From positions 35,701,187-35,765,186 of the forward strand of contig NW_019211454.1 of the NCBI RefSeq assembly GCF_002443255.2: a stretch of DNA of 64,000 bases. Direction: 5' to 3'. A program made the translations under genes and the position numbers. Of the stretch, positions 24,301 to 36,677 are shown one piece after another (the first letter of the stretch is position 1; every line of letters begins with the position of its first letter). The DNA is from Varroa destructor (lineage: Eukaryota > Arthropoda > Arachnida > Mesostigmata > Varroidae). The notes beneath the pieces were generated by a model. That model was not told the DNA's origin and ran no database searches. It saw nothing but the letters and a program-made list of their open reading frames with translations.

Positions 24301-27300
24301 ACGACAGCTGCTACACTTGTTTGTCTTCATTTCATCTGCTTTGGCTTATACCGTCCTGCATCGACTGCATGAGTAGCCATTGAAATGATTCACCTGAGCA
24401 AACATTTCCCTGAATTTTATAGGCATAATAGGCGCAACCTAGGCTTTGTTCATCTCTTGCCAAGATCAAGTAGACACTCCTTAAATGCTGTGACGTGACT
24501 AAGTAGTGTTGGTGGTGCAGTTGACGCTGGTGACGTGGCAATGTGGCCGTTGATTCTAGTCAGACAACCAATAATTATCTAGCTAATATGCACACAGAAA
24601 AAAATCCTTGAAGGATATATTTTACCTATCTGCGCACGTCGAACCTTTGCTTCTGTGCGTCTTAACTTTGTTTAGCAATGTATCTCTTCGAGTAAGCGAG
24701 TGCAGGAGATGTTCGAGCAAAACGAGCTTTGCCATTTCACCGAAACAGGGAAAGATTCGTTGGGACTCCACCTAGATACTCAATTATTCCGTCCCCGATT
24801 GAAGCAATTTGTAAAGCGGGAGTATATCTTAGTTGCAGTTCTTCCGTAGCGAATTGGTTGTTATATTGAAAGCTATATTCAAACAGACCATCCATGCAGC
24901 CGCTATGTGTATTTACATTTTTCGCATGTGGTATTTTATAACCGGAAACACTTCTAGGAATTGAAAAAAAAAAGCTGGCGCTACGAGCAAGAGAGATAAT
25001 TGCAAAAAATAATCAACCTGAGTAAACACTGTCTTCTTCAAAAGTCTTTGTTCTTTGTTCAAAGTCTTCGTACGATCTTTCTCTACGTCGTAAAGCTCAG
25101 CTCTTTATTAGAGCTTTTGTCTGTTTGTTTTTAAAAATTTAAGTTGTCAAAGCAATATAGTAGGACTGTACATCTCTGTATGGGACAAAATAATCGGCAC
25201 GGAAAAACGTGCGGGCGTAAACTTCCCACCAACTATTTTTTCTGCATAGACAATCGTTTTTTTAAATTGAAACATCGCTAAATTCTGTCCCGAAAGCCAC
25301 TACAACCATTAGGAAATATTCCTTTAATAAATAAGTTGAAGTTCGTTTAGGCAGCAGTCTTCCATTTAGATGTGCACTGAATTCATAATGAGACATGAGC
25401 TTAGAAAATAACCGCTCTCTAAATTGATTTTATGTTTGCCACTTTTTATAGCTATTGTTCTAATATTATGCGTTCAAAGTGAACAGAATGTTATTATAAA
25501 CACCTGGGCCGGTCAATATGGCGGTCATAGTAAAGCTTACACAACTGGTCAATCTTTTCCCATTAAAAAATATTCATAATCTTAGGTATTCTATAGCAGA
25601 TAATACGATTCATATGTGACATGGTTTTTCCATTGGGAACAATTGGCGGTTTCAGTAAACGAATAACGAAGTAATTCAATAGGAAAAATCTTGCTGCTTA
25701 AGTTTTATCTTAACTGGACTCAAAAATAGCTCTTGAAGTTGTATGCCCTAACCGGAGACAGATAAACGTGTCATAAGTTTCCAAGTAAACTTGTGAGACA
25801 AACAAGGGAAAATGGGTGCCCATTTGTAAACCAGCAACGAATAGGACATCATCAAACCGAAGGACTTGGATCAATAGACCCAAATGCTGTCACAGTTAAA
25901 AGAAATCGTATTGTCAGTAAATATATCATATATCGAAGTTCAAACGATAATTAATTACAGTTTTGTAAACTTTCGGGCTTATCATCGACACTCATTGTAA
26001 AAAAAAAGCTATTTAAATATTTAGCACGCTTCCTAGTTCTAAGGATCCAGTGCTCTAATCCTGGATCTAAGTGAAGCCGATATCTACGTCCTTCGATTCG
26101 AGGTCGGCATATTTCGATGCTCTGGTATAAACCTCTATTACCTAATGTCTTAGTCCGAGTTTTCGGAAGTGAATTAAGTCAATTAGTTACGTATGCAGGC
26201 CACGACGAAAAATGCGTGTTGCGATGGGCGGAGTGAACTGATAGAGTATTTTGATCGCCATTAGTTCTGGAGTATTTCGAGCTTTTGCTCCAAACCGGCT
26301 CACACAATGGGTGCATTGGTCCTGGAAAGCGTTGCTATTTACGTTAGCGGTACCTGAACATATCGCTAGCCAGAGGCGCTATATCACTCATCGTTTTTAA
26401 TCACGTGAGAGTTATAGTCATGTCCTTTAGTGGATAGCACGAAATCGATAGTAGACCCTAGAAGATCGACGTCTGCCATATGATTTTTCTTCTGATAGAA
26501 GTAATAGTTAATTACCTAAAAGTAATAAATTCACAAAGCCTTTCGAAAGAGAAAATTAGCATGGAAGCGGAAAAAAACTCGGTACTTTGCAACTGAATTA
26601 ACTCTGCCGATTTTGAAATTTGCAACATTTGAACTATGCACTACTAGTAGGCTGTGAATACTCCAGTGTCCTAGAAACCGGTGAGTGAAATACTGAGTTT
26701 ACTCCAGAAGAAATGACTTCAGAAGGTAAAACATTTTTTAGACTTGAACACCAATGCTTTGTTGGCAAATTTTTGGTCCTCGAAGGCCACAGCGCTGTGG
26801 AAATTTATCGACGGTGATTAGGTGAAGAGGCCTTGAGCGAAATCACAGAACTTGTATCTGTGTGGCATATTTTACGTGCAGTTTGCCAAATCTTTAGTCA
26901 ATAAAGAGTCCGTTTGAAGCGTACGGTCGGCATCATCGAGCCATAGCCCAATCTCTACTCCCCAGCAGGAGAAAGCAGTAAAAAAATGGTATCGCTCTCG
27001 TTAGTTCAGTGATAGTGTTGAGGAAATTCGGACGTAAGGTGATGCTACTACCTGCAATGAACATTAGAGACATACACTACTACGAAGTACTCGCCGGAAA
27101 TTAACGTGGCCTGCTTTTTCCAATAGCTCTGAAGAATTATAGATCATTTGTATGGCAGTCGAAAGCACGCACGCTGGTTAATTGATGGCAACGCCAGATC
27201 TTATCGTCATGACTCAATTTCTTCCTAGATTAAGCAAAGGAATATGTCAGGCTGGTTTAAACCCGATTATTCCCTCGATTTAAGTTTGTCTAATTACGGG

Positions 27301-30300
27301 CCTTTCCATAGTTTTAAAGATAGAGCAAGCATATCTTATTATCTGTCTACCTCGAGAAGCTATAGATAAAGAAATATATATGGGAACGTGAAGGGAGATA
27401 TATAGCTGTCTAGAGACTGCCAGGGAGCTGGGACAAGTGTACATACAATAAAAAAAAGAGTACATGCAACACAAGTTATCGTTCCAGCCAAATTAATTTA
27501 AAAGTTATTCAAATTCTGGTCTGTAATAGCCTGATACATATATTCTTGGTAGTCAATCGAGTACAAGCAGTTTATTAGTAAGTGATGCGTCGACTAATTT
27601 AAGTAAAACTCCCTCGAAATTTTGGGCTTATCTATTTTTTGCTGAAGAACTCGCTATGTAAGGCATCGTTTCTCACTTATAATCCAGTAGACATAAAGGG
27701 GGCAGAGAAAATGTTTTGTTGAGCTGTTTTTTTTTTAAACATTTGTTAGCGTACTTGTAAGCAATATGATTAATTTTAAGTGTATTTTTTTTAATTTAAT
27801 TTTTTTTTATGCTTTTAAGTTATGAATATTGTGCAACGCTTAAGTGTTGCCCGATTCCGAAAAAGTATGATAGAGTATCTCGAACCATCGAACATACTCT
27901 ATGATTTCTCAGTTCACAATCGTTTTACTCAAGTATTCTACTAGATAGATCTAAAAACACCGCATCATATTATACAAAGGTTCTGTGTAAATGAAGCGTT
28001 TCAGATGCCACATCCGTTGAGTTAGATTTACAAATCTCTGATAATATTTTCAATATTTTGTTTTTCTCAGTTCTTGCACGGTGTTATGCGCGCCCTCTTT
28101 AGGTGGATAGTAGAGCCAACAGAGTCGCCTGTTCATAAGCGACACAGCAGGGACTTGCTTTCTGATGTGCAAAACAATTAGAAAGATCGACTACTATAGA
28201 CCGAGATACTGTACCCTCATGAAGGCAGTATTAAGCCATAAATCCCTCACCTACTTCAGATTGCTAACAAACAGGGAACTTGTGCCAAGAATATATGGGA
28301 ATATATGGGTGCTAGTTAGATATGTTATTTCGGGTATGCAATTCAGGCATTCATTCGATGGTCGATGTAACAAGGCCACAGGTAATTGACGGCCTAATGA
28401 TTAGAGTTTGTTATCATTCTAATAACACATGTCTCAAAATCTAAACACACGTTACCAGCAACGTAGAACGTTTTGTTTGCTTTTACAATAGAGGAATAGA
28501 AGCGATAGATTTAGCGTAAGGGACATGGATTTCAACAGGCTTTCACAATAGTTCCCATTATGATAGTGATGCGAGCGCGTCTTACTGCTCCCGCGAGCTA
28601 CTGTTGTCCTTGCAATGAACACGGTTGAAAAGTAAGCTCTAATAGAGTTGATTGAAATGAAGTCTGCTGTGTGACACCCTAAAAAGTACGGATAGACTGA
28701 TGTGGCACACTGTCTGATTAATCAGCGCAGTGTTTGTTCCTTTTACGGGTGCCATTTAATTACAATGCGAACATAAGCAAAAGGAGACCTTGAACACGTT
28801 AAAAGTTCATTGACGCTGTACGCTTGTTGAAAAAAAAATCGAGACCCGTTGTATGATGTATGCGGTCTCGGCTAATTTTGTAGAATGAATACCTTAGAAA
28901 AGGAGCCAATATTTCTTAGAAATTAAAACAGCTTACTCACTAGCTTTCCTTATCTTAGAATAATCCCTATGATTTAATTGTGTATTTGCCAATTGTAAGG
29001 TGTAACTTGCTGAAGTCTGTCCGCAATACTGTATTGCAATTTTAACGTCTAAAACAACCGTTCTAGGCGTTGAAATAAATCAAAGAGTTTATAGGAACTT
29101 TCAAGCAAGGCGTCTCCAGGTATTTCTAGGCTGGTTGTAATAGTAATCTATTGTAACAGTGTTCGGTAACTTATAAACATGGTATATTTGAATGGGGTTG
29201 AAAATCTATAAACCATTAAAAGTCTATCTGCAACTGCATTTAAACTTTTCTAACACCTACTTCAGTTTAGCTTTTGTTCGAGGCGTGGTTCGTCACCTCA
29301 AAATCTTGATAATCTCTGTAGAACTTAAGGGCACTACAACGGCCAGTAACCGTAAATTTAGCATTTCTCATCACCAAAAGGGGCCTTCAGACATCCTCAC
29401 TTATAAATACGCTAAATTTGAAAAATGTATGTGATCATAGGCGCATGTATAGGCTAAAGTTAACACTGAACTCTGCTAGCATGTGTAAAGTGCTGGTAAA
29501 CGACAATAACAAGCTCACATTAGCGATTTCTACAGAGGTATAGAGTGGTGGAGTGGGTGCCTAGAAAATACTTCACATGTAATTTTAAATCTTATATCGT
29601 TACTTCTGATTCTGATCATACGATATGAGACTTTTATGATGACTTTCTAATTTTAGATACTTATAAAATGAATTTTTACTAATAAAATGAAATAAGGAAG
29701 CGACTGAAATAGAACGGCATTCTGCCACGTGTCGATGGAGCGTTAATGATCAAATGTTTATTTATACATTTATTACATATGGTTTTGATATGAGCTAGAA
29801 ATCTCTGATATATAACTGAAAACGAATAGGAGGATATTTGTCTGATTAGAAGTAAGATTCCACCGTTTCTTTTTTTTCTTTGAAAATCTAGATCACTAGG
29901 TTAGTATTCGACCGACCAATACCAGGGTGCACTGGCCTTAGCACGCCAATAATTCACCATGTACGTCACGCAGTCCTATTCACACATGTCTCTCAATATC
30001 CACAACCAGCTTCCAGTTGATAATGGCACCGAGTAACTAGTTCCACAAGCCACAAAATGTAGGTGGTGGAGCTCGAACACAGTTTACTGGCCAAAGAAAG
30101 ATTTCTTTCCTGACGAAGGTTCTTTACGGTCCAATGATACAGTGCGGTGTTTCCGGATGACAAAGTGGATCACAATCTCTACAGCTGTTGCTGAAATAAC
30201 ACCAACGACAAATAGCGCGTCGGCAAGAACACCGATAACGCATTCGCTTACATAGCCTTATCGTACACTCCTACACATCGACATATACGCCCGTACACAG

Positions 30301-30709
30301 AGGAAAATATCCACGTTCGAAGGCTAAACAGTAGAAATTGAAAAAATACTTACGCTGGCCAAGTTGGCCTTTGTTCTTATTGTAGTTAGTTGCTGCTACG
30401 GCAGAAACTGGCACAGTTGTCTGATGAAAACAAGTACAGCAGCTCAAGATATCTTCTCGAAGCAATTGCCTTGAGCTTACACATACCAATTGGAGGTGAC
30501 ATAAAATGATACAGAATGAACTTGTCCCAAGACTGACTGGCCCTACGGCGTTTTGTCTAGGCACAATTTTCCGTGATGGAAGCCGATTTTCTTTCCGTTG
30601 TTTCCTACTGCTGCCATGTTCGAATGCTTACCTTCTAGCTTCTATTCACCGTTTATACTACCACGGTTGTAGGTAGAGTGACAGCCGTTCGTTGTCACCA
30701 CCGTTGCTA

Positions 30710-30729
30710 TGACGTCACCGCTTTATAAA
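30710..30729 (+). promoter_or_regulatory. CRE plus TATA-like promoter of gene model A
   Basis: A perfect cAMP response element TGACGTCA (30710-30717) is followed after four bases by TTTATAAA (30722-30729). This is the usual order for a TATA-type animal promoter and would place transcription start near 30750. A region of raised GC and then the ATG of gene model A (31018) follow. The CRE match is exact; the function is inferred. Confidence 0.45.
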
Positions 30730-31017
30730 CGCGTCAATGCAGTTGGTCTCCTCGCACCACAAACCGTCTCACAACGCCCATTCATTTTGCTTTCTCTTTA
30801 TTTGTCGGAGACGAGCTAGCCAACCAGTGCCTCCGCTTTTATCGTGTAACGTTTGGGGTTTATCGCAAACTCAATCTCGTCGGCTCTCATGTGCCGTAGC
30901 ACACGGAACCGCCACGTCCACGAGGACAAAGACATTCCTCCTAGATGTTTGGCTGCCAGCACAAAGAGCAGTCGGTAGCGAAGTCTACGCCATAATAACA
31001 GCACGTCGTCCTACGGC

Positions 31018-34000
31018 ATGAAAGGCAAATCAGATATGGCGGCGGCAGCGGCAGCGGCAGCGGCGACGTGGCCAACGAACCAGCTGTGCCTACTACAAAC
31101 AAGAACGACAGGTGGTAAGGTATGTTGCCTTTTGCATTGCGCTAGCTGCTTTTTTATTGATACACGAAGAGTGCATGGCGAGCCAAAAGGATAGAGGGCT
31201 AGATTCGAAACTATGTAAACCTGACGTATGCAAAACCATTGTGTGCTTATTAGGAGCGGCCTCTTCATAGTCGGAACGATTAGTTTATTGCTACCCAGAA
31301 CGACTTTATGAACCTATCCAGACCCAATGAGGCCGGCGCGTAATCAATTCAAAATTATGAAACTGAAGAACGATGTGCTACTTGAGCACGTTTTCCATAG
31401 AGTTTATTTTATTGAGGATCAGAGAGTGGTAATGGAAAAGAACGCAGATTACGCAATTGTAATCATAGAGATGTTAAGAAGACAAACGCCGTAGTGGCTA
31501 AACAAATGCTTTTTTTTTTTTTAAATAAAGTGTAAAACCCCGTACATTTTAACTGGACAGTGTCTTATGAAAGTACGGTAGGTAACGAATAGTTTCATTG
31601 AGCCAGCTCATAAAAGTATCTTTGATTAAAACGCTAAATTACAAAAAAAGCGTAATTTACTTAGAAACAATAATAGATAATCTAGCTCAAAGCATCAAAG
31701 CAGACAATATTTCAGGATAGATTTAATCTTAATAACCTTGAACATATAAAAATTAGACCAAATACGCCTGATGGGATGTTTATATACTGTAGCTAGGAAA
31801 CTGTGGCATGGACTAAACCAATAAAATGAAAAACACTTTACGGTATAACACACTACAGTAAAGAAGGGCACATTTAGACGAACCAAAATAAATGACGAAG
31901 GATTTTTTCTCGAAGGTTTTTACAGAACATCTGTTCACAAAAGTCACGACCTTATTCTTGATAACCTTTGGCTAATAGTAACGTCTAATACCTTCTGTAG
32001 GCTATTGGAGAAAGTCCTGCTTAGACAAGTAATTAAATTTCTAGGTAAAAACAGGACTAGTTATAAAAACCAATATAGATTTAGAACGGGCCGCAATGCG
32101 CAATTTTTATAGACTTTTTCGAACAAATCGTGATGAATAGGGAAAAAATAAACGCCATATTTTTAAATCCATATAAAACGTTCCGAAACGAAAGGCCGAA
32201 TTAGCAATCTGTTTCTTTGGCCTAAGTAATATAGCTTGAACACTGGGCGACTCATATTTTTGGTAACTAAAAGCAACACGTGGCCCGAGCGAGGCTAGCT
32301 TTAGTTAAGAAATGAAAAAGGAGCCCCGCAGGAGTTGGAAGTGGAACCGAACTTCTTTTCGAAATAGTGCAACCCTCTGGTGATGCTTGGATCCTAACTA
32401 CAAATATTGCGAGATATTACAACGCAAATGGCAAATGTCTAATTTACTGATATTTACTATTCTTTATACACATATTTTATCGAATCAAAGGACTATAATA
32501 ACTCGGTGAATTATCTTAACCATCAGCATTGGCTCTTTTTTTTTGATGCTGGCCGGATTAACTGGCGGTCTTGGATTTCACCTGATTACCTCTGAATTGG
32601 GCTTAAATTCCTCCCTTCTAACCCAAAAACAGTAGCGGAAACTAATTAACACCAGTAAATTTCGTCTGCAGTTTTTTTTACAGGTAATCCTCTTCATGAA
32701 GCTCCGTTATAATTTGTACCATAAGCGTAGCTATAATTCGAATGATTCGCCTATTATAGCGCCAAATGTATTGGGCTGACGCAAAGAGTACAAAAAGTAC
32801 GTACTCTATTGTAGATTTTCGGACACATAGGTAGCAGCCTTCGCTTCATTCGCTTGTTTATTTCTATCAGGCCTCCTCGAAGTCTACTAAAAATGAGAAA
32901 GGTGCTGCTTGTTTTGAAGTACTATTAAGTTTTTGTATGGTATAGCATGCGGTGTACACAAAAAGTTAAAAAAAGCTGAACTGTTTGAAAAGCAAAATCT
33001 TGTAAATAACAAATGTGTTTGACCACCTCACAGCTGTGAAGTAATATCTGTGAGAACCACACACAGTCAGTCTAATAATTTACAGGCCAAAAATTTAATA
33101 TTTTGAGTTTTACGTCCCAAGTAGCACTGGCCTACTCTTTGCAATGTGGCTTACATTGACCTGATATTTTTAGACCGGGCAGAAGTATGCATAAAACGTA
33201 GATCACTCATTTACTTAGTCGTTTCTCTGCCATCATCCAGCACAACAAGATCCAAACTCAAACGTGAAGATTGAGGCAGATGAAAAGAGCGAATATCACC
33301 CGCTCGATAGCGATCGCCTTCACTCACGAGATTGGGCGCACAAATGACGGATGTTCAATACTCGAGGTGCAAAGTCTTCTCTTTTCAGCCAAAATATTTT
33401 ATCAGGTGACACTTTCCCTGAGATCTGAAAGTTAATAAATAACTGTTTCTTCTACTACAAGATGACGACGCCGGGGAGGAGTATTATGCATCTGAATCTA
33501 GATAGCTTCTAAATATTTTTTAACGAAGCTCGCGACTGAAAAAAAAGCAATGCCATCGGCGACAGCCGAATCAGCCTAATATTACATCAAGTTGACGCAA
33601 AAGAATTGACCTTATCAGTAAATTTTTTTTAAAAACCTTACGCGCGGTTGATCGAATAGAGTCAGGAACGTAAACAAAAAAAAACTGATACTTCGGCCAC
33701 GGTCAGGGATGAAAACCTTTTTTACATTTCGATGGGAGGTCGACATTCCGCTAAAGGACTGGTTCCCGGTACAAAGCGAAGTGTTCTTATGCCCGGGTTC
33801 GAACCTAGATCACAACGTATCCCTGAATTAAGCAGGCAAATACGTTACTCACTGGGTAATACTCACGGGAATAGGAGTAAAAGCCCTAGAGACGAATAGT
33901 GTCAGCCTCTTCACGAGTTGTTGGCAGCAATGAAGCCTGCGCCCGACAATAGTTGTGCAGGCGATGGAACCCGAAAGCTGGAGAACGACTGGCCGTCGGA

Positions 34001-34439
34001 GAAGCAGACCGAAAATACACAAGTCACCGGCCAGATCGCCGTAGAAAGTAGGCTATTTTTGAAGCTATCGTTAGCACCAGAGGTAGCGTTATAAAGTTGT
34101 CCACGTGGTCATAGGCGCTAAACCAAGGGACGGAACGGAAAACTCAGCTGCGAAGTATTAATATCAACAGAAGGAAGCTTTACATATTTTGTAGGCCAAA
34201 TGTTTATTGTACAAGGAGCAAGCGGCCATCTACTACACGAAGTTGCCAGATTCGGACCGTGAACACTTTATGAAGGGCACGCGTTTCGTATGTAGTACGA
34301 TAATAGACGCAAATAGGCGCCTGGTAGGTACTGCCAGCAGCCCTTGATGCTTCCCAGCAGCAGCAGCAGCAGCAGCAAGAAGCTAAGTCCAGAGTGGGTG
34401 GTAGCAATAGCTGAGTACCACGATCGGGAGCGTAAATAA
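31018..34439 (+). CDS. Gene model A: four-exon hypothetical protein, about 157 aa
   Basis: Exons: 31018-31119, 33906-34082, 34195-34287, 34338-34439. Exon 1 starts MKGKSD, has a run of eight codons for Ala (GCG/GCA repeat) and ends AAG|GTATGT. Exon 2 lies between GTGTCAG and GTAGCG. Exon 3 sits between TTTTGTAG and GTATGT (ends REHFMKGTRF). Exon 4 contains (AGC)7 read as poly-Ser, then KKLSPEWVVAIAEYHDRERK and TAA at 34437. All junctions are phase 0, and AATAAA follows at 34471. Intron 1 (2.8 kb) contains a LINE and a SINE-like unit. Exon 4 is uncertain: an acceptor at 34327 would give a poly-Gln tail and an earlier stop. A later ATG frame (MAMDCSSIEDAIASARTGH, near 34558-34710) could be a further exon. 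The protein is polar and charged with no recognised domain. The model is assembled by eye. Confidence 0.42.
31037..31066. repeat. GCG/GCA trinucleotide repeat coding poly-Ala
   Basis: Imperfect GCGGCA repeat at the start of gene model A, read as a run of alanines after MKGKSDM. Confidence 0.8.
31890..32970 (+). mobile_element. Decayed non-LTR retrotransposon (CR1/Jockey-like) RT
   Basis: Reading shifting frames, the order of motifs matches a LINE reverse transcriptase. FFSKVFTEHLF (about 31905-31940) is followed by LWLIVTSNTFCRLLEKVLLR (about 31975-32030), corresponding to NYRPIxVTSxxCRLLEKVLL. Next come QYRFRTGR (QxGFRxGR), then INAIFLNPYKTFRNE (DxIFLDxxKAFD), then GAPQELEVEPNFFS (near 32320-32361; GVPQGSxLGPxLF), and a possible thumb segment SSLRFIRL near 32840. 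Catalytic Asp residues are lost, and several in-frame stops (TAG after NAQFL, TAG after ERPN) and frameshifts are present, so the copy is long dead. It lies in intron 1 of gene model A, same strand. Clade assignment is approximate. Confidence 0.7.
33791..33872 (-). mobile_element. tRNA-derived SINE or tRNA pseudogene
   Basis: On the minus strand a box A-like sequence (TACCCAGTGAGTAACG, from 33858) is followed by a perfect four-base anticodon-type stem (CCTG...CAGG) with a seven-base loop, and then a palindromic box B (GGTTCGAACC, 33796-33805). The A-to-B spacing is about nine bases longer than in a standard tRNA, and the T stem is imperfect. It is therefore better read as a tRNA-derived SINE head or pseudogene than as a working tRNA. 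It sits in intron 1 of gene model A. Confidence 0.5.
34355..34375. repeat. (CAG)7 trinucleotide repeat
   Basis: Seven exact CAG units inside the last exon of gene model A. They read as Ser or Gln depending on the acceptor used. Confidence 0.9.
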
Positions 34440-34470
34440 TGAACAGCGATCAGTTTGGACGCAGTTAGGG

Positions 34471-34476
34471 AATAAA
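34471..34476 (+). terminator. AATAAA polyadenylation signal of gene model A
   Basis: Canonical hexamer 32 bases after the TAA stop. A second AATAAA lies at 34707-34712, overlapping the stop of the small downstream frame. Confidence 0.4.
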
Positions 34477-34712
34477 AACCTTCGACGTTTGCCAATATGC
34501 GCGATTTATGGCTTAGTCCTTTACAACATGAGAAATACTATCGCGCTTGTTGCCTACTATGGCGATGGACTGCAGCTCTATTGAAGACGCTATTGCAAGC
34601 GCTAGGACCGGACACGACGCACAGCCGCTAGTCAGCCGAAAGGATGCAAAACCGTTCAGACGTCGAAACCGTTCGAGGATTGGCGACGTTGAATTCTTGT
34701 TAACTGAATAAA

Positions 34713-36396
34713 TCAATTAAATTGTAAAGTTACTTGATTAAATCATTTCATTGACATAAGTACTTCATTTAATTTCTATTAATTAATTATTAAAATTAAG
34801 TAATAATAATTAACTAAGTTAGCGTTACTTGAAAAGGTACATAGGTCGATCAACGATTGTCGGACGGTATAGACCCTTACTAAAGGCGATCTGCTTTTAC
34901 AATGGGCCATATTACATCCCTACAATTGCATCGTGCTATCGTGCACAGTATTGTAGGTACGTTATAACGAAAGCTACTGTATTAATCTATTAATGCATTG
35001 GATATCCCTTAGGGCTGCTTCGTGCCGTATCTGTAATATAGCATCAGAAATACGTAAACGCTTTCGTTTCCCTGAACGCATTGAAACGTCATTACCTTCT
35101 TTGATTGGTTCGCGATCTAACCAGCGTTCGCTTGCTCGAGTAACTGATAGGTTGTGCGGCCTGGCAGGAAAAAGATAATTTTCAATAGAAAGACCAACAT
35201 AGCAACAGTAATGTAGCATAGCAGCATTTAAATTGAGTTTATCGGTAGCATCATTTAGTACGGATTTAGCAGGATGGGCTTGAATCCGTGGCACCTAAAA
35301 ATATCTCCAAGTGTGACCTGCTTAATTAAATTATCTGAATAGAAGCTGGGGCAAATGTCAAGGTAAAGTTCTTATGTATCCATTCTATAGGAACCAAGTG
35401 AGAAAAAGAATGTTACCCATTAGTTCGTCTAAGGATATTTAGCTGGTGCAAGAACCCCAATACTTGCACCCTTTCTAATTAAGCATAGGGTTGATGTGGC
35501 GCTCTTGAGATAGAACACATGATGAGGTCAACAAAACGTACGACCTGCAGGTGTATTACGTGTGTCGGGCTTTATAGGATGGCTTATATTCAACTTCGGT
35601 TTTCCTTCGTTTATACTTCTAAATACTATTCTAAAACACTATTTTGTCCCTACATGACGTACGGCATTGCTTTTTGATTTCACGATGGCTATTTTCAGTA
35701 AAAAAAGAGCATATTTAATACCTGCTATACGTTTGTTTTTGCCACACACAATGGCACCTATAGGCGAAAGAGGAGCCTTTGGCTTTTAGCACTACTGCAG
35801 CGGCCGAAAACACAAACTACAGAGGAGAGTCAAAAATACCTATAACAATTGAGATCAGACAGTTAATTTTATCAATGCACTGAATTCAGAAGTACGGGAA
35901 ACTGTAGAGTTGTGATTTCCTCGCTTTAATAATTTAAGCACTACTCTTACAAGATAGACGGTTTAATACTTACAATAGCTAACTTATTACTGAAACATTT
36001 ACATAGAGTGAAGTTCGGCTTCTAAGGGACATAATTTAATAATTTAACCAATCGTTGCCTCGGTACCAGCCGACCAATTCGCAATGTTACTGCTACGGGC
36101 CAGCAACTGAACAATTCCATTTAATCGAAAGGTTAAGAAACTACTAACTAATTAACGAACGATAACTGGTAATTGGATAATGGACAAGTAATATCAGTTC
36201 GACGGTTGCAATGTTTAGCAACACACGAAACACAAAAGAACCCAATTTAGATTATCACTTGCTAAGGAATTGATAGCGGCAGCGGTCGTACGAGCACGTG
36301 TCAAAAAGAAAACAGATGGTAGAGGGCGACAAGAAGTCATCAAAAATTAGAGTGCATGAGATACAGGTGCAAGTGGCTCGACTCGAATGTTGCTGA
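34713..36396. other. AT-rich spacer
   Basis: It begins with a very AT-rich block (34735-34815, AATTAATTATT-type). A pair of overlapping frames at 34974-35294 (106 codons minus, 61 codons plus) lies in moderately GC-rich DNA without a recognisable domain or splice site. Confidence 0.4.
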
Positions 36397-36579
36397 ATGA
36401 TTCTTTGGCAGAATTGGTTGGAGCCACTACCATTAGCATCTGGACCAGTCGTCGAAGATAGTATGATACAACCCCGCTGTCAGCTAAGAGGGCCAGCTAT
36501 AAGGTCTGACACGAGCGATGCGGACATTGGTTGGGACGGAAGCTTTTCGATAGGCATTGTAGCTGAGCAAGGCACGTAG
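36397..36579 (+). CDS. Candidate ATG frame, strand ambiguous
   Basis: A 60-codon ATG frame (start MILWQNWLEPLPLASGPVVE) in a GC-richer island, acidic in its second half, ending in TAG. It overlaps the minus-strand exon 36484-36677, which has the better splice signal. Not recognised. Confidence 0.18.
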   Translation: MILWQNWLEPLPLASGPVVEDSMIQPRCQLRGPAIRSDTSDADIGWDGSFSIGIVAEQGT

Positions 36580-36677
36580 AACAGCCAACCGGCCTTCGAT
36601 GGCATCTGGATGGCCCAAAAATGCAATAAAAATATCTCTCATAACAAATGGTGGCTCTCCGTCCATAGATCTCGGAT
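36484..36677 (-). CDS. Candidate terminal exon, unknown protein
   Basis: On the minus strand a very good acceptor (GTCTTCTTTACAG) is followed in phase 1 by 63 open codons and TAG (36484-36486). The peptide alternates hydrophobic and charged residues (VMRDIFIAFLGHPDAIEGRL, then AVLRALLSYNAYRKAS) and looks like a folded domain, but I cannot name it. A 148-codon minus frame (36497-36943) and three + frames overlap, so the island is clearly open in several readings. No AATAAA was found downstream on this strand. Confidence 0.33.

Larger units (their letters stand above)
20348..30690. other. 10-kb gene desert
   Basis: AT-rich with long A and T runs, no island of raised GC, and only short chance-like frames. 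It holds a heptamer repeat (20422-20445), a TC tract (21287-21350), a short CA run (22929-22941) and poly-T runs near 27730-27800. I see no promoter, RNA gene or recognisable transposon protein. Confidence 0.5.

Noticed and set aside
30816..31004. Minus-strand ATG frame of 62 codons with a signal-like start
   Set aside because: Looks protein-like but lies opposite the probable 5' untranslated region of gene model A and has no splice or promoter context.
31011..31268. Minus-strand frame with a poly-Ala run (85 codons)
   Set aside because: Antisense of the GCG/GCA repeat in exon 1 of gene model A. The + strand has the promoter, ATG and GTATGT donor.
34204..34495. Minus-strand Cys- or Leu-homopolymer frames over the CAG repeat
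   Set aside because: Antisense products of (CAG)7; the + strand exons have matching phases.
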